Shown here piece by piece: positions 48,555 to 61,423 of a stretch of DNA of 64,000 bases (positions within the stretch are counted from its first letter, which is position 1; each line of letters opens with the position of its first letter). The position numbers and the translations under genes are program-made. The notes below the pieces were generated by a model. It searched no databases and was not told the DNA's origin. It saw nothing but the letters and a program-made list of their open reading frames with translations. This DNA comes from Taudactylus pleione. Its lineage: Eukaryota; Chordata; Amphibia; Anura; Myobatrachidae. The stretch lies in NCBI GenBank assembly GCA_031769625.1, contig JAUIMM010000696.1, positions 186,001 to 250,000 of the forward strand, read 5' to 3'.

Positions 48555-50309
48555 TGAGTTACAATCACACAAAATTTTGGGCCATTTTGACAGTAAGGTG
48601 GTGTAGAAACAGCAGGTCAAAGAAAGGGTTCCTAGGCTCCTTCGCTGCACTTTAAGTCAATGGAGATTTTAATTTGCTTTAAATGCTTGCAGTTATCGAT
48701 CCATGTGGTCTACAGATATAGGACTAGTATGGCTGGAAAGAACTTGTTCTGAGCTACATTGACACCTAATTTCAGGCCATTTTGACAGTAAGGTGGTGTA
48801 GAAACAGCAGGTCAAAGAAAGTACTCCTAGGCTACTTTGGTCCACTTTAAGTCAATGGAGATTTTGATTTGCTTTAAATGCTTGCAGTTATCGATCCATG
48901 TGGTCTACAATTATTGGATTAGTATGGCTGGAAAGAGCTTGTTCTGAGCTACATTGACACCAAATTTCGGGCCATTTTGATCAGATGGTGGTGTAGAAAC
49001 AGCAGGTCAAAGAAAGTATTCCTAGGCTACTTCGGTCCACTTTAAGTCAATGGAGATTTTTATTTGCTTTAAATGCTTGCAGTTATCGATCCATGTGGTC
49101 TACAATTATAGAACTAGTATGACTGGGAATAGCTTGTTCTGAGTTACAATCACACAAAATTTTGGGCCATTTTGACAGTAAGGTGGTGTAGAAACAGCAG
49201 GTCAAAGAAAGGGTTCCTAGGCTCCTTCGCTGAACTTTAAGTCAATGGAGATTTTAATTTGCTTTAAATGCTTGCAGTTATCGATCCATGTGGTCTACAG
49301 ATATAGGACTAGTATGGCTGGAAAGAACTTGTTCTGAGCTACATTGACACCTAATTTCAGGCCATTTTGACAGTAAGGTGGTGTAGAAACAGCAGGTCAA
49401 AGAAAGTACTCCTAGGCTACTTTGGTCCACTTTAAGTCAATGGAGATTTTGATTTGCTTTAAATGCTTGCAGTTATCGATCCATGTGGTCTACAATTATT
49501 GGATTAGTATGGCTGGAAAGAGCTTGTTCTGAGCTACATTGACACCAAATTTCGGGCCATTTTGATCAGATGGTGGTGTAGAAACAGCAGGTCAAAGAAA
49601 GTATTCCTAGGCTACTTCGGTCCACTTTAAGTCAATGGAGATTTTTATTTGCTTTAAATGCTTGCAGTTATCGATCCATGTGGTCTACAATTATAGAACT
49701 AGTATGACTGGGAATAGCTTGTTCTGAGTTACAATCACACAAAATTTTGGGCCATTTTGACAGTAAGGTGGTGTAGAAACAGCAGGTCAAAGAAAGGGTT
49801 CCTAGGCTCCTTCGCTGCACTTTAAGTCAATGGAGATTTTAATTTGCTTTAAATGCTTGCAGTTATCGATCCATGTGGTCTACAGATATAGGACTAGTAT
49901 GGCTGGAAAGAACTTGTTCTGAGCTACATTGACACCTAATTTCAGGCCATTTTGACAGTAAGGTGGTGTAGAAACAGCAGGTCAAAGAAAGTACTCCTAG
50001 GCTACTTTGGTCCACTTTAAGTCAATGGAGATTTTGATTTGCTTTAAATGCTTGCAGTTATCGATCCATGTGGTCTACAATTATTGGATTAGTATGGCTG
50101 GAAAGAGCTTGTTCTGAGCTACATTGACACCAAATTTCGGGCCATTTTGATCAGAAGGTGGTGTAGAAACAGCAGGTCAAAGAAAGTATTCCTAGGCTAC
50201 TTCGGTCCACTTTAAGTCAATGGAGATTTTTATTTGCTTTAAATGCTTGCAGTTATCGATCCATGTGGTCTACAATTATAGGACTAGTATGACTGGAAAA
50301 AGCTTGTTC
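48555..50309. repeat. Three tandem copies of a 585-bp trimer S''-D''-K''
   Basis: Trimers start at 48555, 49140 and 49725. S'' has ttttggg, gggtt, 'cttcgctgcac', ttttaa and the tail gatatagg...ggctggaaagaac. D'' has 'ttcaggcc', 'gtactcctagg', ctttgg and ttttga. K'' has 'atcagatgg' and a gaactag tail with 'gggaatagc' in the first two copies. In the third copy this position is V (aaaaagcttg). Copy 2 has 'gctgaac' where copies 1 and 3 have gctgcac. Confidence 0.9.
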
Positions 50310-50699
50310 TGAGTTACAATCACACAAAATTTCGGGCCATTTTGACAGTAAGGTGGTGTAGAAACAGCAGGTCTAAAAAAGGGTTCCTAGGCTCCTTCAG
50401 TCCACTTTAAGTCAATGGAGATTATTATTTGCTTTAAATGCTTGCAGTTATCCATCCATGTGGTCTACAATTATTGGATTAGTATGGCTGGAAAGAGCTT
50501 GTTCTGAGCTACATTGATACCAAATTTTGGGCCATTTTGACAGAAAGGTGGTGTAGAAACAACAGGTCAAAGAAAGGGTTCCTAGGCTCCTTCGCTCCAC
50601 TTTAAGTCAATGGAGATTTTAATTTGCTTTAAATGCTTGCAGTTATCGATCCATGTGGTCTACAGATATAGGACTAGTATGGCTGGAAAGAACTTGTTC
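50310..50699. repeat. Two-monomer linker W-(R'/S')
   Basis: W at 50310 has caggtctaaaaaaggg and 'cttcagtcc'. It keeps ttattatt but now gctttaaatg. The next monomer begins as R' ('tgataccaaatttt', acagaaagg, caacagg) and ends as S' (gggtt, cttcgct, ttttaa, gatatagg). In the paralogous stretch at 55965-56354 these are two separate monomers, so one unit was lost here. Confidence 0.8.
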
Positions 50700-53600
50700 T
50701 GAGCTACATTGACACCTAAGTTCAGGCCATTTTGACAGTAAGGTGGTGTAGAAACAGCAGGTCAAAGAAAGTATTCCTAGGCTACTTTGGTCCACTTTAA
50801 GTCAATGGAGATTTTGATTTGCTTTAAATGCTTGCAGTTATCGATCCTTGTGGTCTACAATTATAGGTCTAGTATGACTGGAAAGAGCTTGTTCTGAGTT
50901 ACAATCACACAAAATTTTGGGCCATTTTGACAGTAAGGTGGTGTAGAAACAGCAGGTCAAAGAAAGTATTCCTAGGCTACTTTGGTCCACTTTAAGTCAA
51001 TGGAGATTTTTATTTGCTTTAAATGCTTGCAGTTATCCATCCATGTGGTCTACAATTATTGGATTAGTATGGCTGGAAAGAGCTTGTTCTGAGCTACATT
51101 GACACCAAATTTTGGGCCATTTTGACAGAAAGGTGGTGTAGAAACAACAGGTCAAAGAAAGTATTCCTAGGCTCCTTCGCTCCACTTTAAGTCAATGGAG
51201 ATTTTTATTTGCTTTAAATGCTTGCAGTTATCGATCCATGTGGTCTACAATTATAGAACTAGTATGACTGGGAATAGCTTGTTCTGAGTTACAATCACAC
51301 AAAGTTTTGGGCCATTTTGACAGTAAGGTGGTGTAGAAACAGCAGGTCAATGAAAGGGTTCCTAGGCTCCTTCACTGCACTTTAAGTCAATGGAGATTTT
51401 AATTTGCTTTAAATGCTTGCAGTTATCGATCCATGTGGTCTACAGATATATGACTAGTATGGCTGGAAAGAACTTGTTCTGAGCTACATTGACACCTAAT
51501 TTCAGGCCATTTTGACAGTAAGGTGGTGTAGAAACAGCAGGTCAAAGAAAGTACTCCTAGGCTACTTTGGTCCACTTTAAGTCAATGGAGATTTTGATTT
51601 GCTTTAAATGCTTGCAGTTATCGATCCATGTGGTCTACAATTATTGGATTAGTATGGCTGGAAAGAGCTTGTTCTGAGCTACATTGACACCAAATTTCGG
51701 GCCATTTTGATCAGAAGGTGGTGTAGAAACAGCAGGTCAAAGAAAGTATTCCTAGGCTACTTCGGGCCACTTTAAGTCAATGGAGATTTTTATTTGCTTT
51801 AAATGCTTGCAGTTATCGATCCATGTGGTCTACAATTATAGGACTAGTATGACAGGAAAAAGCTTGTTCTGAGTTACAATCACACAAAATTTTGGGCCAT
51901 TTTGACAGTAAGGTGGTGTAGAAACAGCAGGTCAAAGAAAGGGTTCCTAGGCTCCTTCGCTGCACTTTAAGTCAATGGAGATTTTAATTTGCTTTAAATG
52001 CTTGCAGTTATCGATCCATGTGGTCTACAGATATAGGACTAGTATGGCTGGAAAGAACTTGTTCTGAGCTACATTGACACCTAATTTCAGGCCATTTTGA
52101 CAGTAAGGTGGTGTAGAAACAGCAGGTCAAAGAAAGTATTCCTAGGCTACTTCGGGCCACTTTAAGTCAATGGAGATTTTTATTTGCTTTAAATGCTTGC
52201 AGTTATCGATCCATGTGGTCTACAATTATAGGACTAGTATGACTGGAAAAAGCTTGTTCTGAGTTACAATCACACAAAATTTCGGGCCATTTTGACAGTA
52301 AGGTGGTGTAGAAACAGCAGGTCTAAAAAAGGGTTCCTAGGCTCCATCGGTCCACTTTAAGTCAATGGAGATTATTATTTGCATTAAATGCTTGCAGTTA
52401 TCCATCCATGTGGTCTACAATTATTGGATTAGTATGGCTGGAAAGAGCTTGTTCTGAGCTACATTGACACCAAATTTTGGGCCATTTTGACAGAAAGGTG
52501 GTGTAGAAACAACAGGTCAAAGAAAGTATTCCTAGGCTACTTTGGTCCACTTTAAGTCAATGGAGATTTTGATTTGCTTTAAATGCTTGCAGTTATCGAT
52601 CCATGTTGTCTACAATTATAGAACTAGTATGACTGGGAAAAGCTTGTTCTGAGTTACAATCACACAAAATTTTGGGCCATTTTGACAGTAAGGTGGTGTA
52701 GAAACAGCAGGTCAAAGAAAGGGTTCCTAGGCTCCTTCGCTCCACTTTAAGTCAATGGAGATTTTAATTTGCTTTAAATGCTTGCAGTTATCGATCCATG
52801 TGGTCTACAGATATAGGACTAGTATGGCTGGAAAGAACTTGTTCTGAGCTACATTGACACCTAATTTCAGGCCATTTTGACAGTAAGGTGGTGTAGAAAC
52901 AGCAGGTCAAAGAAAGTATTCCTAGGCTACTTTGGTCCACTTTAAGTCAATGGAGATTTTGATTTGCTTTAAATGCTTGCAGTTATCGATCCATGTGGTC
53001 TACAATTATTGGATTAGTATGGCTGGAAAGAGCTTGTTCTGAGCTACATTGACACCAAATTTCGGGCCATTTTGATCAGAAGGTGGTGTAGAAACAGCAG
53101 GTCAAAGAAAGTATTCCTAGGCTACTTCGGTCCACTTTAAGTCAATGGAGATTTTTATTTGCTTTAAATGCTTGCAGTTATCGATCCATGTGGTCTACAA
53201 TTATAGGACTAGTATGACTGGAAAAAGCTTGTTCTGAGTTACAATCACACAAAATTTTGGGCCATTTTGACAGTAAGGTGGTGTAGAAACAGCAGGTCAA
53301 AGAAAGGGTTCCTAGGCTCCTTCGCTCCACTTTAAGTCAATGGAGATTTTGATTTGCTTTAAATGCTTGCAGTTATCGATCCATGTGGTCTACAATTATT
53401 GGATTAGTATGGCTGGAAAGAGCTTGTTCTGAGATACATTGACACCAAATTTCGGGCCATTTTGATCAGAAGGTGGTGTAGAAACAGCAGGTCAAAGAAA
53501 GTATTCCTAGGCTACTTCGGTCCACTTTAAGTCAATGGAGATTTTTATTTGCTTTAAATGCTTGCAGTTATCGATCCATGTGGTCTACAATTATTGGACT

Positions 53601-53819
53601 AGTATGACTGGAAAAAGCTTGTTCTGAGTTACAATCACACAAAATTTCGGGCCATTTTGACAGTAAGGTGGTGTAGAAACAGCAGGTCAAAGAAAGTATT
53701 CCTAGGCTACTTCGGTCCACTTTAAGTCAATGGAGATTTTTATTTGCTTTAAATGCTTGCAGTTATCCATCCATGTTGTCTACAATTATTGGATTAGTAT
53801 GACTGGAAAGAGCTTGTTC
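50700..53819. repeat. 16-monomer mosaic of D''', R, S'', D'', V, W and S' monomers
   Basis: It starts with D''' (50700), which has 'cacctaagttcagg', ctttgg, 'gatccttgtgg' and a ggtctag tail. S'' at 51285 has 'aaagttttggg', 'caatgaaag' and 'cttcactgcac'. V at 51675 and the chimera at 52065 have 'cttcgggcc'. The monomer at 52065 joins a D'' head (ttcagg) to a V body. R at 52455, S' at 52650 and D at 52845 follow. No fixed HOR period holds across the segment. Confidence 0.75.
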
Positions 53820-54989
53820 TGAGCTACATTGACACCAAATTTCGGGCCATTTTGATCAGAAGGTGGTGTAGAAACAGCAGGTTAAAGAAAGTATTCCTAG
53901 GCTACTTCGGTCCACTTTAAGTCAATGGAGATTTTAATTTGCTTTAAATGCTTGCAGTTATCGATCCATGTGGTCTACAATTATAGGACTAGTATGACTG
54001 GAAAGAGCTTGTTCTGAGCTACATTGACACCAAATTTCGGGCCATTTTGACAGTAAGATGGTGTAGAAACAGCAGGTCAAAGAAAGTATTCCTAGGCTAC
54101 TTTGGTCCACTGTAAGTCAATGGAGATTTTGATTTGCTTTAAATGCTTGCAGTTATCGATCTATGTGGTCTACAATTATAGGACTAGTATGACTGGAAAG
54201 AGCTTGTTCTGAGTTACAATCACACAAAATTTCGGGCCATTTTGACAGTAAGGTGGTGTAGAAACAGCAGGTCAAAGAAAGTATTCCTGGGCTACTTCGG
54301 TCCACTTTAAGTCAATGGAGATTTTTATTTGCTTTAAATGCTTGCAGTTATCCATCCATGTTGTCTACAATTATTGGATTAGTATGGCTGGAAAGAGCTT
54401 GATCTGAGCTACATTGACACCAAATTTCGGCCCATTTTGATCAGAAGGTGGTGTAGAAACAGCAGGTTAAAGAAAGTATTCCTAGGCTACTTCGGTCCAC
54501 TTTAAGTCAATGGAGATTTTAATTTGCTTTAAATGCTTGCAGTTATCGATCCATGTGGTCTACAATTATAGGACTAGTATGACTGGAAAGAGCTTGTTCT
54601 GAGCTACATTGACACCAAATTTCGGGCCATTTTGACAGTAAGATGGTGTAGAAACAGCAGGTCAAAGAAAGTATTCCTAGGCTACTTTGGTCCACTTTAA
54701 GTCAATGGAGATTTTGATTTGCTTTAAATGCTTGCAGTTATCGATCCATGTGGTCTACAATTATAGGACTAGTATGACTGGAAAGAGCTTGTTCTGAGTT
54801 ACAATCACACAAAATTTCGGGCCATTTTGACAGTAAGGTGGTGTAGAAACAGCAGGTCAAAGAAAGTATTCCTAGGCTACTTCGGTCCACTTTAAGTCAA
54901 TGGAGATTTTTATTTGCTTTAAATGCTTGCAGTTATCCATCCATGTGGTCTACAATTATTGGATTAGTATGGCTGGAAAGAGCTTGTTC
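53820..54989. repeat. Tandem pair of 585-bp trimers with 'caggttaaag' and 'agtaagatgg'
   Basis: Trimers start at 53820 and 54405. The first monomer has atcag, caggttaaag and a ggactag tail; the second has acagtaagatgg, ctttgg and ttttga; the third has tcacac and a ggattag tail. Only the second trimer carries 'ttcggccca' (54427-54435), which it shares with 47775. Only the first carries 'cactgtaag' (near 54110), shared with 46215. The two trimers thus have separate relatives about 6-8 kb to the left. Confidence 0.83.
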
Positions 54990-56354
54990 TGAGCTACATT
55001 GACACCAAATTTTGGGCCATTTTGACAGAAAGGTGGTGTAGAAACAACAGGTCAAAGAAAGTATTCCTAGGCTACTTCGGTCCACTTTAAGTCAATGGAG
55101 ATTTTTATTTGCTTTAAATGCTTGCAGTTATCGATCCATGTGGTCTACAATTATAGAACTAGTCTGACTGGGAATAGCTTGTTCTGAGTTACAATCACAC
55201 AAAATTTTGGGCCATTTTGACAGTAAGGTGGTGTAGAAACAGCAGGTCAAAGAAAGGGTTCCTAGGCTCCTTCGCTGCACTTTAAGTCAATGGAGATTTT
55301 AATTTGCTTTAAATGCTTGCAGTTATCGATCCATGTGGTCTACAGATATAGGACTAGTATGGCTGGAAAGAACTTGTTCTGAGCTACATTGACACCTAAT
55401 TTCAGGCCATTTTGACAGTAAGGTGGTGTAGAAACAGCAGGTCAAAGAAAGTACTCCTAGGCTACTTTGGTCCACTTTAAGTCAATGGAGATTTTGATTT
55501 GCTTTAAATGCTTGCAGTTATCGATCCATGTGGTCTACAATTATTGGATTAGTATGGCTGGAAAGAGCTTGTTCTGAGCTACATTGACACCAAATTTCGG
55601 GCCATTTTGATCAGAAGGTGGTGTAGAAACAGCAGGTCAAAGAAAGTATTCCTAGGCTACTTCGGTCCAATTTAAGTCAATGGAGATTTTTATTTGCTTT
55701 AAATGCTTGCAGTTATCGATCCATGTGGTCTACAATTATAGGACTAGTATGACTGGAAAAAGCTTGTTCTGAGTTACAATCACACAAAATTTCGGGCCAT
55801 TTTGACAGTAAGGTGGTGTAGAAACAGCAGGTCTAAAAAAGGGTTCCTAGGCTCCTTCGGTCCACTTTAAGTCAATGGAGATTATTATTTGCTTTAAATG
55901 CTTGCAGTTATCCATCCATGTGGTCTACAATTATTGGATTAGTATGGCTGGAAAGAGCTTGTTCTGAGCTACATTGATACCAAATTTTGGGCCATTTTGA
56001 CAGAAAGGTGGTGTAGAAACAACAGGTCAAAGAAAGTATTCCTAGGCTACTTTGGTCCACTTTAAGTCAATGGAGATTTTTATTTGCTTTAAATGCTTGC
56101 AGTTATCGATCCATGTGGTCTACAATTATAGAACTAGTATGACTGGGAAGAGCTTGTTCTGCGTTACAATCACACAAAATTTTGGGCCATTTTGACAGTA
56201 AGGTGGTGTAGAAACAGCAGGTCAAAGAAAGGGTTCCTAGGCTCCTTCGCTCCACTTTAAGTCAATGGAGATTTTAATTTGCTTTAAATGCTTGCAGTTA
56301 TCGATCCATGTGGTCTACAGATATAGGACTAGTATGGCTGGAAAGAACTTGTTC
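54990..56354. repeat. 7-mer segment R-S''-D''-V-W-R'-S'
   Basis: This parallels 48360-50699 but has one S''-D''-V trimer where the other has three. V at 55575 has 'tccaatttaag', which recurs near 58007. R at 54990 has aacaacagg, and its successor has 'actagtctgac' near 55161. S' at 56160 begins 'tgcgttac', found again at 61229 and 62984. Confidence 0.83.
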
Positions 56355-59278
56355 TGAGCTACATTGACACCTAAGTTCAGGCCATTTTGACAGTAAGGTG
56401 GTGTAGAAACAGCAGGTCAAAGAAAGTATTCCTAGGCTACTTTGGTCCACTTTAAGTCAATGGAGATTTTGATTTGCTTTAAATGCTTGCAGTTATCGAT
56501 CCTTGTGGTCTACAATTATAGGTCTAGTATGACTGGAAAGAGCTTGTTCTGAGTTACAATCACACAAAATTTTGGGCCATTTTGACAGTAAGGTGGTGTA
56601 GAAACAGCAGGTCAAAGAAAGTATTCCTAGGCTACTTTGGTCCACTTTAAGTCAATGGAGATTTTTATTTGCTTTAAATGCTTGCAGTTATCCATCCATG
56701 TGGTCTACAATTATTGGATTAGTATGGCTGGAAAGAGCTTGTTCTGAGCTACATTGACACCAAATTTTGGGCCATTTTGACAGAAAGGTGGTGTAGAAAC
56801 AACAGGTCAAAGAAAGTATTCCTAGGCTACTTCGGTCCACTTTAAGTCAATGGAGATTTTTATTTGCTTTAAATGCTTGCAGTTATCGATCCATGTGGTC
56901 TACAATTATAGAACTAGTGTGACTGGGAATAGCTTGTTCTGAGTTACAATCACACAAAATTTCGGGCCATTTTGACAGTAAGGTGGTGTAGAAACAGCAG
57001 GTCAAAGAAAGGGTTCCTAGGCTCCTTCACTGCACTTTAAGTCAATGGAGATTTTAATTTGCTTTAAATGCTTGCAGTTATCGATCCATGTGGTCTACAG
57101 ATATAGGACTAGTATGGCTGGAAAGAACTTGTTCTGAGCTACATTGACACCTAATTTCAGGCCATTTGACAGTAAGGTGGTGTAGAAACAGCAGGTCAAA
57201 GAAAGTACTCCTAGGCTACTTTGGTCCACTTTAAGTCAATGGAGATTTTGATTTGCTTTAAATGCTTGCAGTTATCGATCCATGTGGTCTACAATTATAG
57301 AACTAGTATGACTGGAAAGAGCTTGTTCTGAGCTACATTGACACCAAATTTTGGGCCATTTTGACAGAAAGGTGGTGTAGAAACAACAGGTCAAAGAAAG
57401 TATTCCTAGGCTACTTCGGTCCACTTTAAGTCAATGGAGATTTTGATTTGCTTTAAATGCTTGCAGTTATCGATCCATGTGGTCTACAATTATAGAACTA
57501 GTCTGACTGGGAATAGCTTGTTCTGAGTTACAATCACACAAAATTTTGGGCCATTTTGACAGTAAGGTGGTGTAGAAACAGCAGGTCAAAGAAAGGGTTC
57601 CTAGGCTCCTTCGCTGCACTTTAAGTCAATGGAGATTTTAATTTGCTTTAAATGCTTGCAGTTATCGATCCATGTGGTCTACAGATATAGGACTAGTATG
57701 GCTGGAAAGAACTTGTTCTGAGCTACATTGACACCTAATTTCAGGCCATTTTGACAGTAAGGTGGTGTAGAAACAGCAGGTCAAAGAAAGTACTCCTAGG
57801 CTACTTTGGTCCACTTTAAGTCAATGGAGATTTTGATTTGCTTTAAATGCTTGCAGTTATCGATCCATGTGGTCTACAATTATTGGATTAGTATGGCTGG
57901 AAAGAGCTTGTTCTGAGCTACATTGACACCAAATTTCGGGCCATTTTGATCAGAAGGTGGTGTAGAAACAGCAGGTCAAAGAAAGTATTCCTAGGCTACT
58001 TCGGTCCAATTTAAGTCAATGGAGATTTTTATTTGCTTTAAATGCTTGCAGTTATCGATCCATGTGGTCTACAATTATAGGACTAGTATGACTGGAAAAA
58101 GCTTGTTCTGAGTTACAATCACACAAAATTTCGGGCCATTTTGACAGTAAGGTGGTGTAGAAACAGCAGGTCTAAAAAAGGGTTCCTAGGCTCCTTCGGT
58201 CCACTTTAAGTCAATGGAGATTATTATTTGCTTTAAATGCTTGCAGTTATCCATCCATGTGGTCTACAATTATTGGATTAGTATGGCTGGAAAGAGCTTG
58301 TTCTGAGCTACATTGATACCAAATTTTGGGCCATTTTGACAGAAAGGTGGTGTAGAAACAACAGGTCAAAGAATGTATTCCTAGGCTACTTTGGTCCACT
58401 TTAAGTCAATGGAGATTTTTATTTGCTTTAAATGCTTGCAGTTATCGATCCATGTGGTCTACAATTATAGAACTAGTATGACTGGGAATAGCTTGTTCTG
58501 AGTTACAATCACACAAAGTTTTGGGCCATTTTGACAGTAAGGTGGTGTAGAAACAGCAGGTCAAAGAAAGGGTTCCTAGGCTCCTTCGCTGCACTTTAAG
58601 TCAATGGAGATTTTAATTTGCTTTAAATGCTTGCAGTTATCGATCCATGTGGTCTACAGATATAGGACTAGTATGGCTGGAAAGAACTTGTTCTGAGCTA
58701 CATTGACACCTAATTTCAGGCCATTTTGACAGTAAGGTGGTGTAGAAACAGCAGGTCAAAGAAAGTACTCCTAGGCTACTTTGGTCCACTTTAAGTCAAT
58801 GGAGATTTTGATTTGCTTTAAATGCTTGCAGTTATCGATCCATGTGGTCTACAATTATTGGATTAGTATGGCTGGAAAGAGCTTGTTCTGAGCTACATTG
58901 ACACCAAATTTCGGGCCATTTTGATCAGAAGGTGGTGTAGAAACAGCAGGTCAAAGAAAGTATTCCTAGGCTACTTCGGGCCACTTTAAGTCAATGGAGA
59001 TTTTTATTTGCTTTAAATGCTTGCAGTTATCGATCCATGTGGTCTACAATTATAGGACTAGTATGACTGGAAAAAGCTTGTTCTGAGTTACAATCACACA
59101 AAGTTTTGGGCAATTTTGACAGTAAGGTGGTGTAGAAACAGCAGGTCATAGAAAGGGTTCCTAGGCTCCTTCGCTCCACTTTAAGTCAATGGAGATTTTA
59201 ATTTGCTTTAAATGCTTGCAGTTATCGATCCATGTGGTCTACAGATATAGGACTAGTATGGCTGGAAAGAACTTGTTC
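56355..59278. repeat. 15-monomer unit starting with D''' (2924 bp, one base short)
   Basis: Starts run 56355, 56550, 56745, 56940, 57135, 57329 and so on to 59084. S'' at 56940 has 'cttcactgcac'. D'' at 57135 has the one-base loss (ccatttgac) at 57165-57167. The run S''-D''-V-W-R' at 57524-58498 duplicates 55185-56159 at a distance of 2339 bp, including tccaatttaag. R' at 58304 has 'gaatgtatt'. The last monomer has 'gggcaatttt' and 'gtcatagaaag'. Confidence 0.82.
57163..57168. other. Single-base deletion in a t run of D'' (register shift -1)
   Basis: The conserved ccattttgac reads ccatttgac. No other D'' monomer shows it. After it, monomers start at 195k-1 to the end of the window. Confidence 0.9.
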
Positions 59279-61423
59279 TGAGCTACATTGACACCTAAGT
59301 TCAGGCCATTTTGACAGTAAGGTGGTGTAGAAACAGCAGGTCAAAGAAAGTATTCCTAGGCTACTTTGGTCCACTTTAAGTCAATGGAGATTTTGATTTG
59401 CTTTAAATGCTTGCAGTTATCGATCCTTGTGGTCTACAATTATAGGTCTAGTATGACTGGAAAGAGCTTGTTCTGAGTTACAATCACACAAAATTTTGGG
59501 CCATTTTGACAGTAAGGTGGTGTAGAAACAGCAGGTCAAAGAAAGTATTCCTAGGCTACTTTGGTCCACTTTAAGTCAATGGAGATTTTTATTTGCTTTA
59601 AATGCTTGCAGTTATCCATCCATGTGGTCTACAATTATTGGATTAGTATGGCTGGAAAGAGCTTGTTCTGAGCTACATTGACACCAAATTTTGGGCCATT
59701 TTGACAGAAAGGTGGTGTAGAAACAACAGGTCAAAGAAAGTATTCCTAGGCTACTTCGGTCCACTTTAAGTCAATGGAGATTTTTATTTGCTTTAAATGC
59801 TTGCAGTTATCGATCCATGTGGTCTACAATTATAGAACTAGTATGACTGGGAATAGCTTGTTCTGAGTTACAATCACACAAAGTTTTGGGCCATTTTGAC
59901 AGTAAGGTGGTGTAGAAACAGCAGGTCAAAGAAAGGGTTCCTAGGCTCCTTCGCTGCACTTTAAGTCAATGGAGATTTTAATTTGCTTTAAATGCTTGCA
60001 GTTATCGATCCATGTGGTCTACAGATATAGGACTAGTATGGCTGGAAAGAACTTGTTCTGAGCTACATTGACACCTAATTTCAGGCCATTTTGACAGTAA
60101 GGTGGTGTAGAAACAGCAGGTCAAAGAAAGTACTCCTAGGCTACTTTGGTCCACTTTAAGTCAATGGAGATTTTGATTTGCTTTAAATGCTTGCAGTTAT
60201 CGATCCATGTGGTCTACAATTATTGGATTAGTATGGCTGGAAAGAGCTTGTTCTGAGCTACATTGACACCAAATTTCGGGCCATTTTGATCAGAAGGTGG
60301 TGTAGAAACAGCAGGTCAAAGAAAGTATTCCTAGGCTACTTCGGGCCACTTTAAGTCAATGGAGATTTTTATTTGCTTTAAATGCTTGCAGTTATCGATC
60401 CATGTGGTCTACAATTATAGGACTAGTATGACTGGAAAAAGCTTGTTCTGAGTTACAATCACACAAAATTTCGGGCCATTTTGACAGTAAGGTGGTGTAG
60501 AAACAGCAGGTCAAAGAAAGGGTTCCTAGGCTCCTTCACTGCACTTTAAGTCAATGGAGATTTTAATTTGCTTTAAATGCTTGCAGTTATCGATCCATGT
60601 GGTCTACAGATATAGGACTAGTATGGCTGGAAAGAACTTGTTCTGAGCTACATTGACACCTAATTTCAGGCCATTTTGACAGTAAGGTGGTGTAGAAACA
60701 GCAGGTCAAAGAAAGTACTCCTAGGCTACTTTGGTCCACTTTAAGTCAATGGAGATTTTGATTTGCTTTAAATGCTTGCAGTTATCGATCCATGTGGTCT
60801 ACAATTATAGGACTAGTACGACTGGAAAAAGCTTGTTCTGAGTTACAATCACACAAAATTTTGGGCCATTTTGACAGTAAGGTGGTGTAGAAACAGCAGG
60901 TCAAAGAAAGGGTTCCTAGGCTCCTTCGCTCCACTTTAAGTCAATGGAGATTTTAATTTGCTTTAAATGCTTGCAGTTATCGATCCATGTGGTCTACAAT
61001 TATAGGACTAGTATGACTGGAAAGAGCTTGTTCTGAGCTACATTGATACCAAATTTTGGGCCATTTTGACAGAAAGGTGGTGTAGAAACAACAGGTCAAA
61101 GAAAGTATTCCTAGGCTACTTTGGTCCACTTTAAGTCAATGGAGATTTTTATTTGCTTTAAATGCTTGCAGTTATCGATCCATGTGGTCTACAATTATAG
61201 AACTAGTATGACTGGGAAGAGCTTGTTCTGCGTTACAATCACACAAAATTTTGGGCCATTTTGACAGTAAGGTGGTGTAGAAACAGCAGGTCATAGAAAG
61301 GGTTCCTAGGCTCCTTCGCTCCACTTTAAGTCAATGGAGATTTTAATTTGCTTTAAATGCTTGCAGTTATCGATCCATGTGGTCTACAGATATAGGACTA
61401 GTATGGCTGGAAAGAACTTGTTC
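59279..61423. repeat. 11-mer unit D'''...S' (2145 bp)
   Basis: Order: D''', an A-like tcacac monomer with ctttgg, R, S'', D'', V (cttcgggcc), S'' (cttcactgcac), D'', S' (ggactag tail), R' (tgatacc) and S' (tgcgttac, gtcatagaaag). 'actagtacgac' near 60814 is a private change. The order restarts at 61424. Confidence 0.87.
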
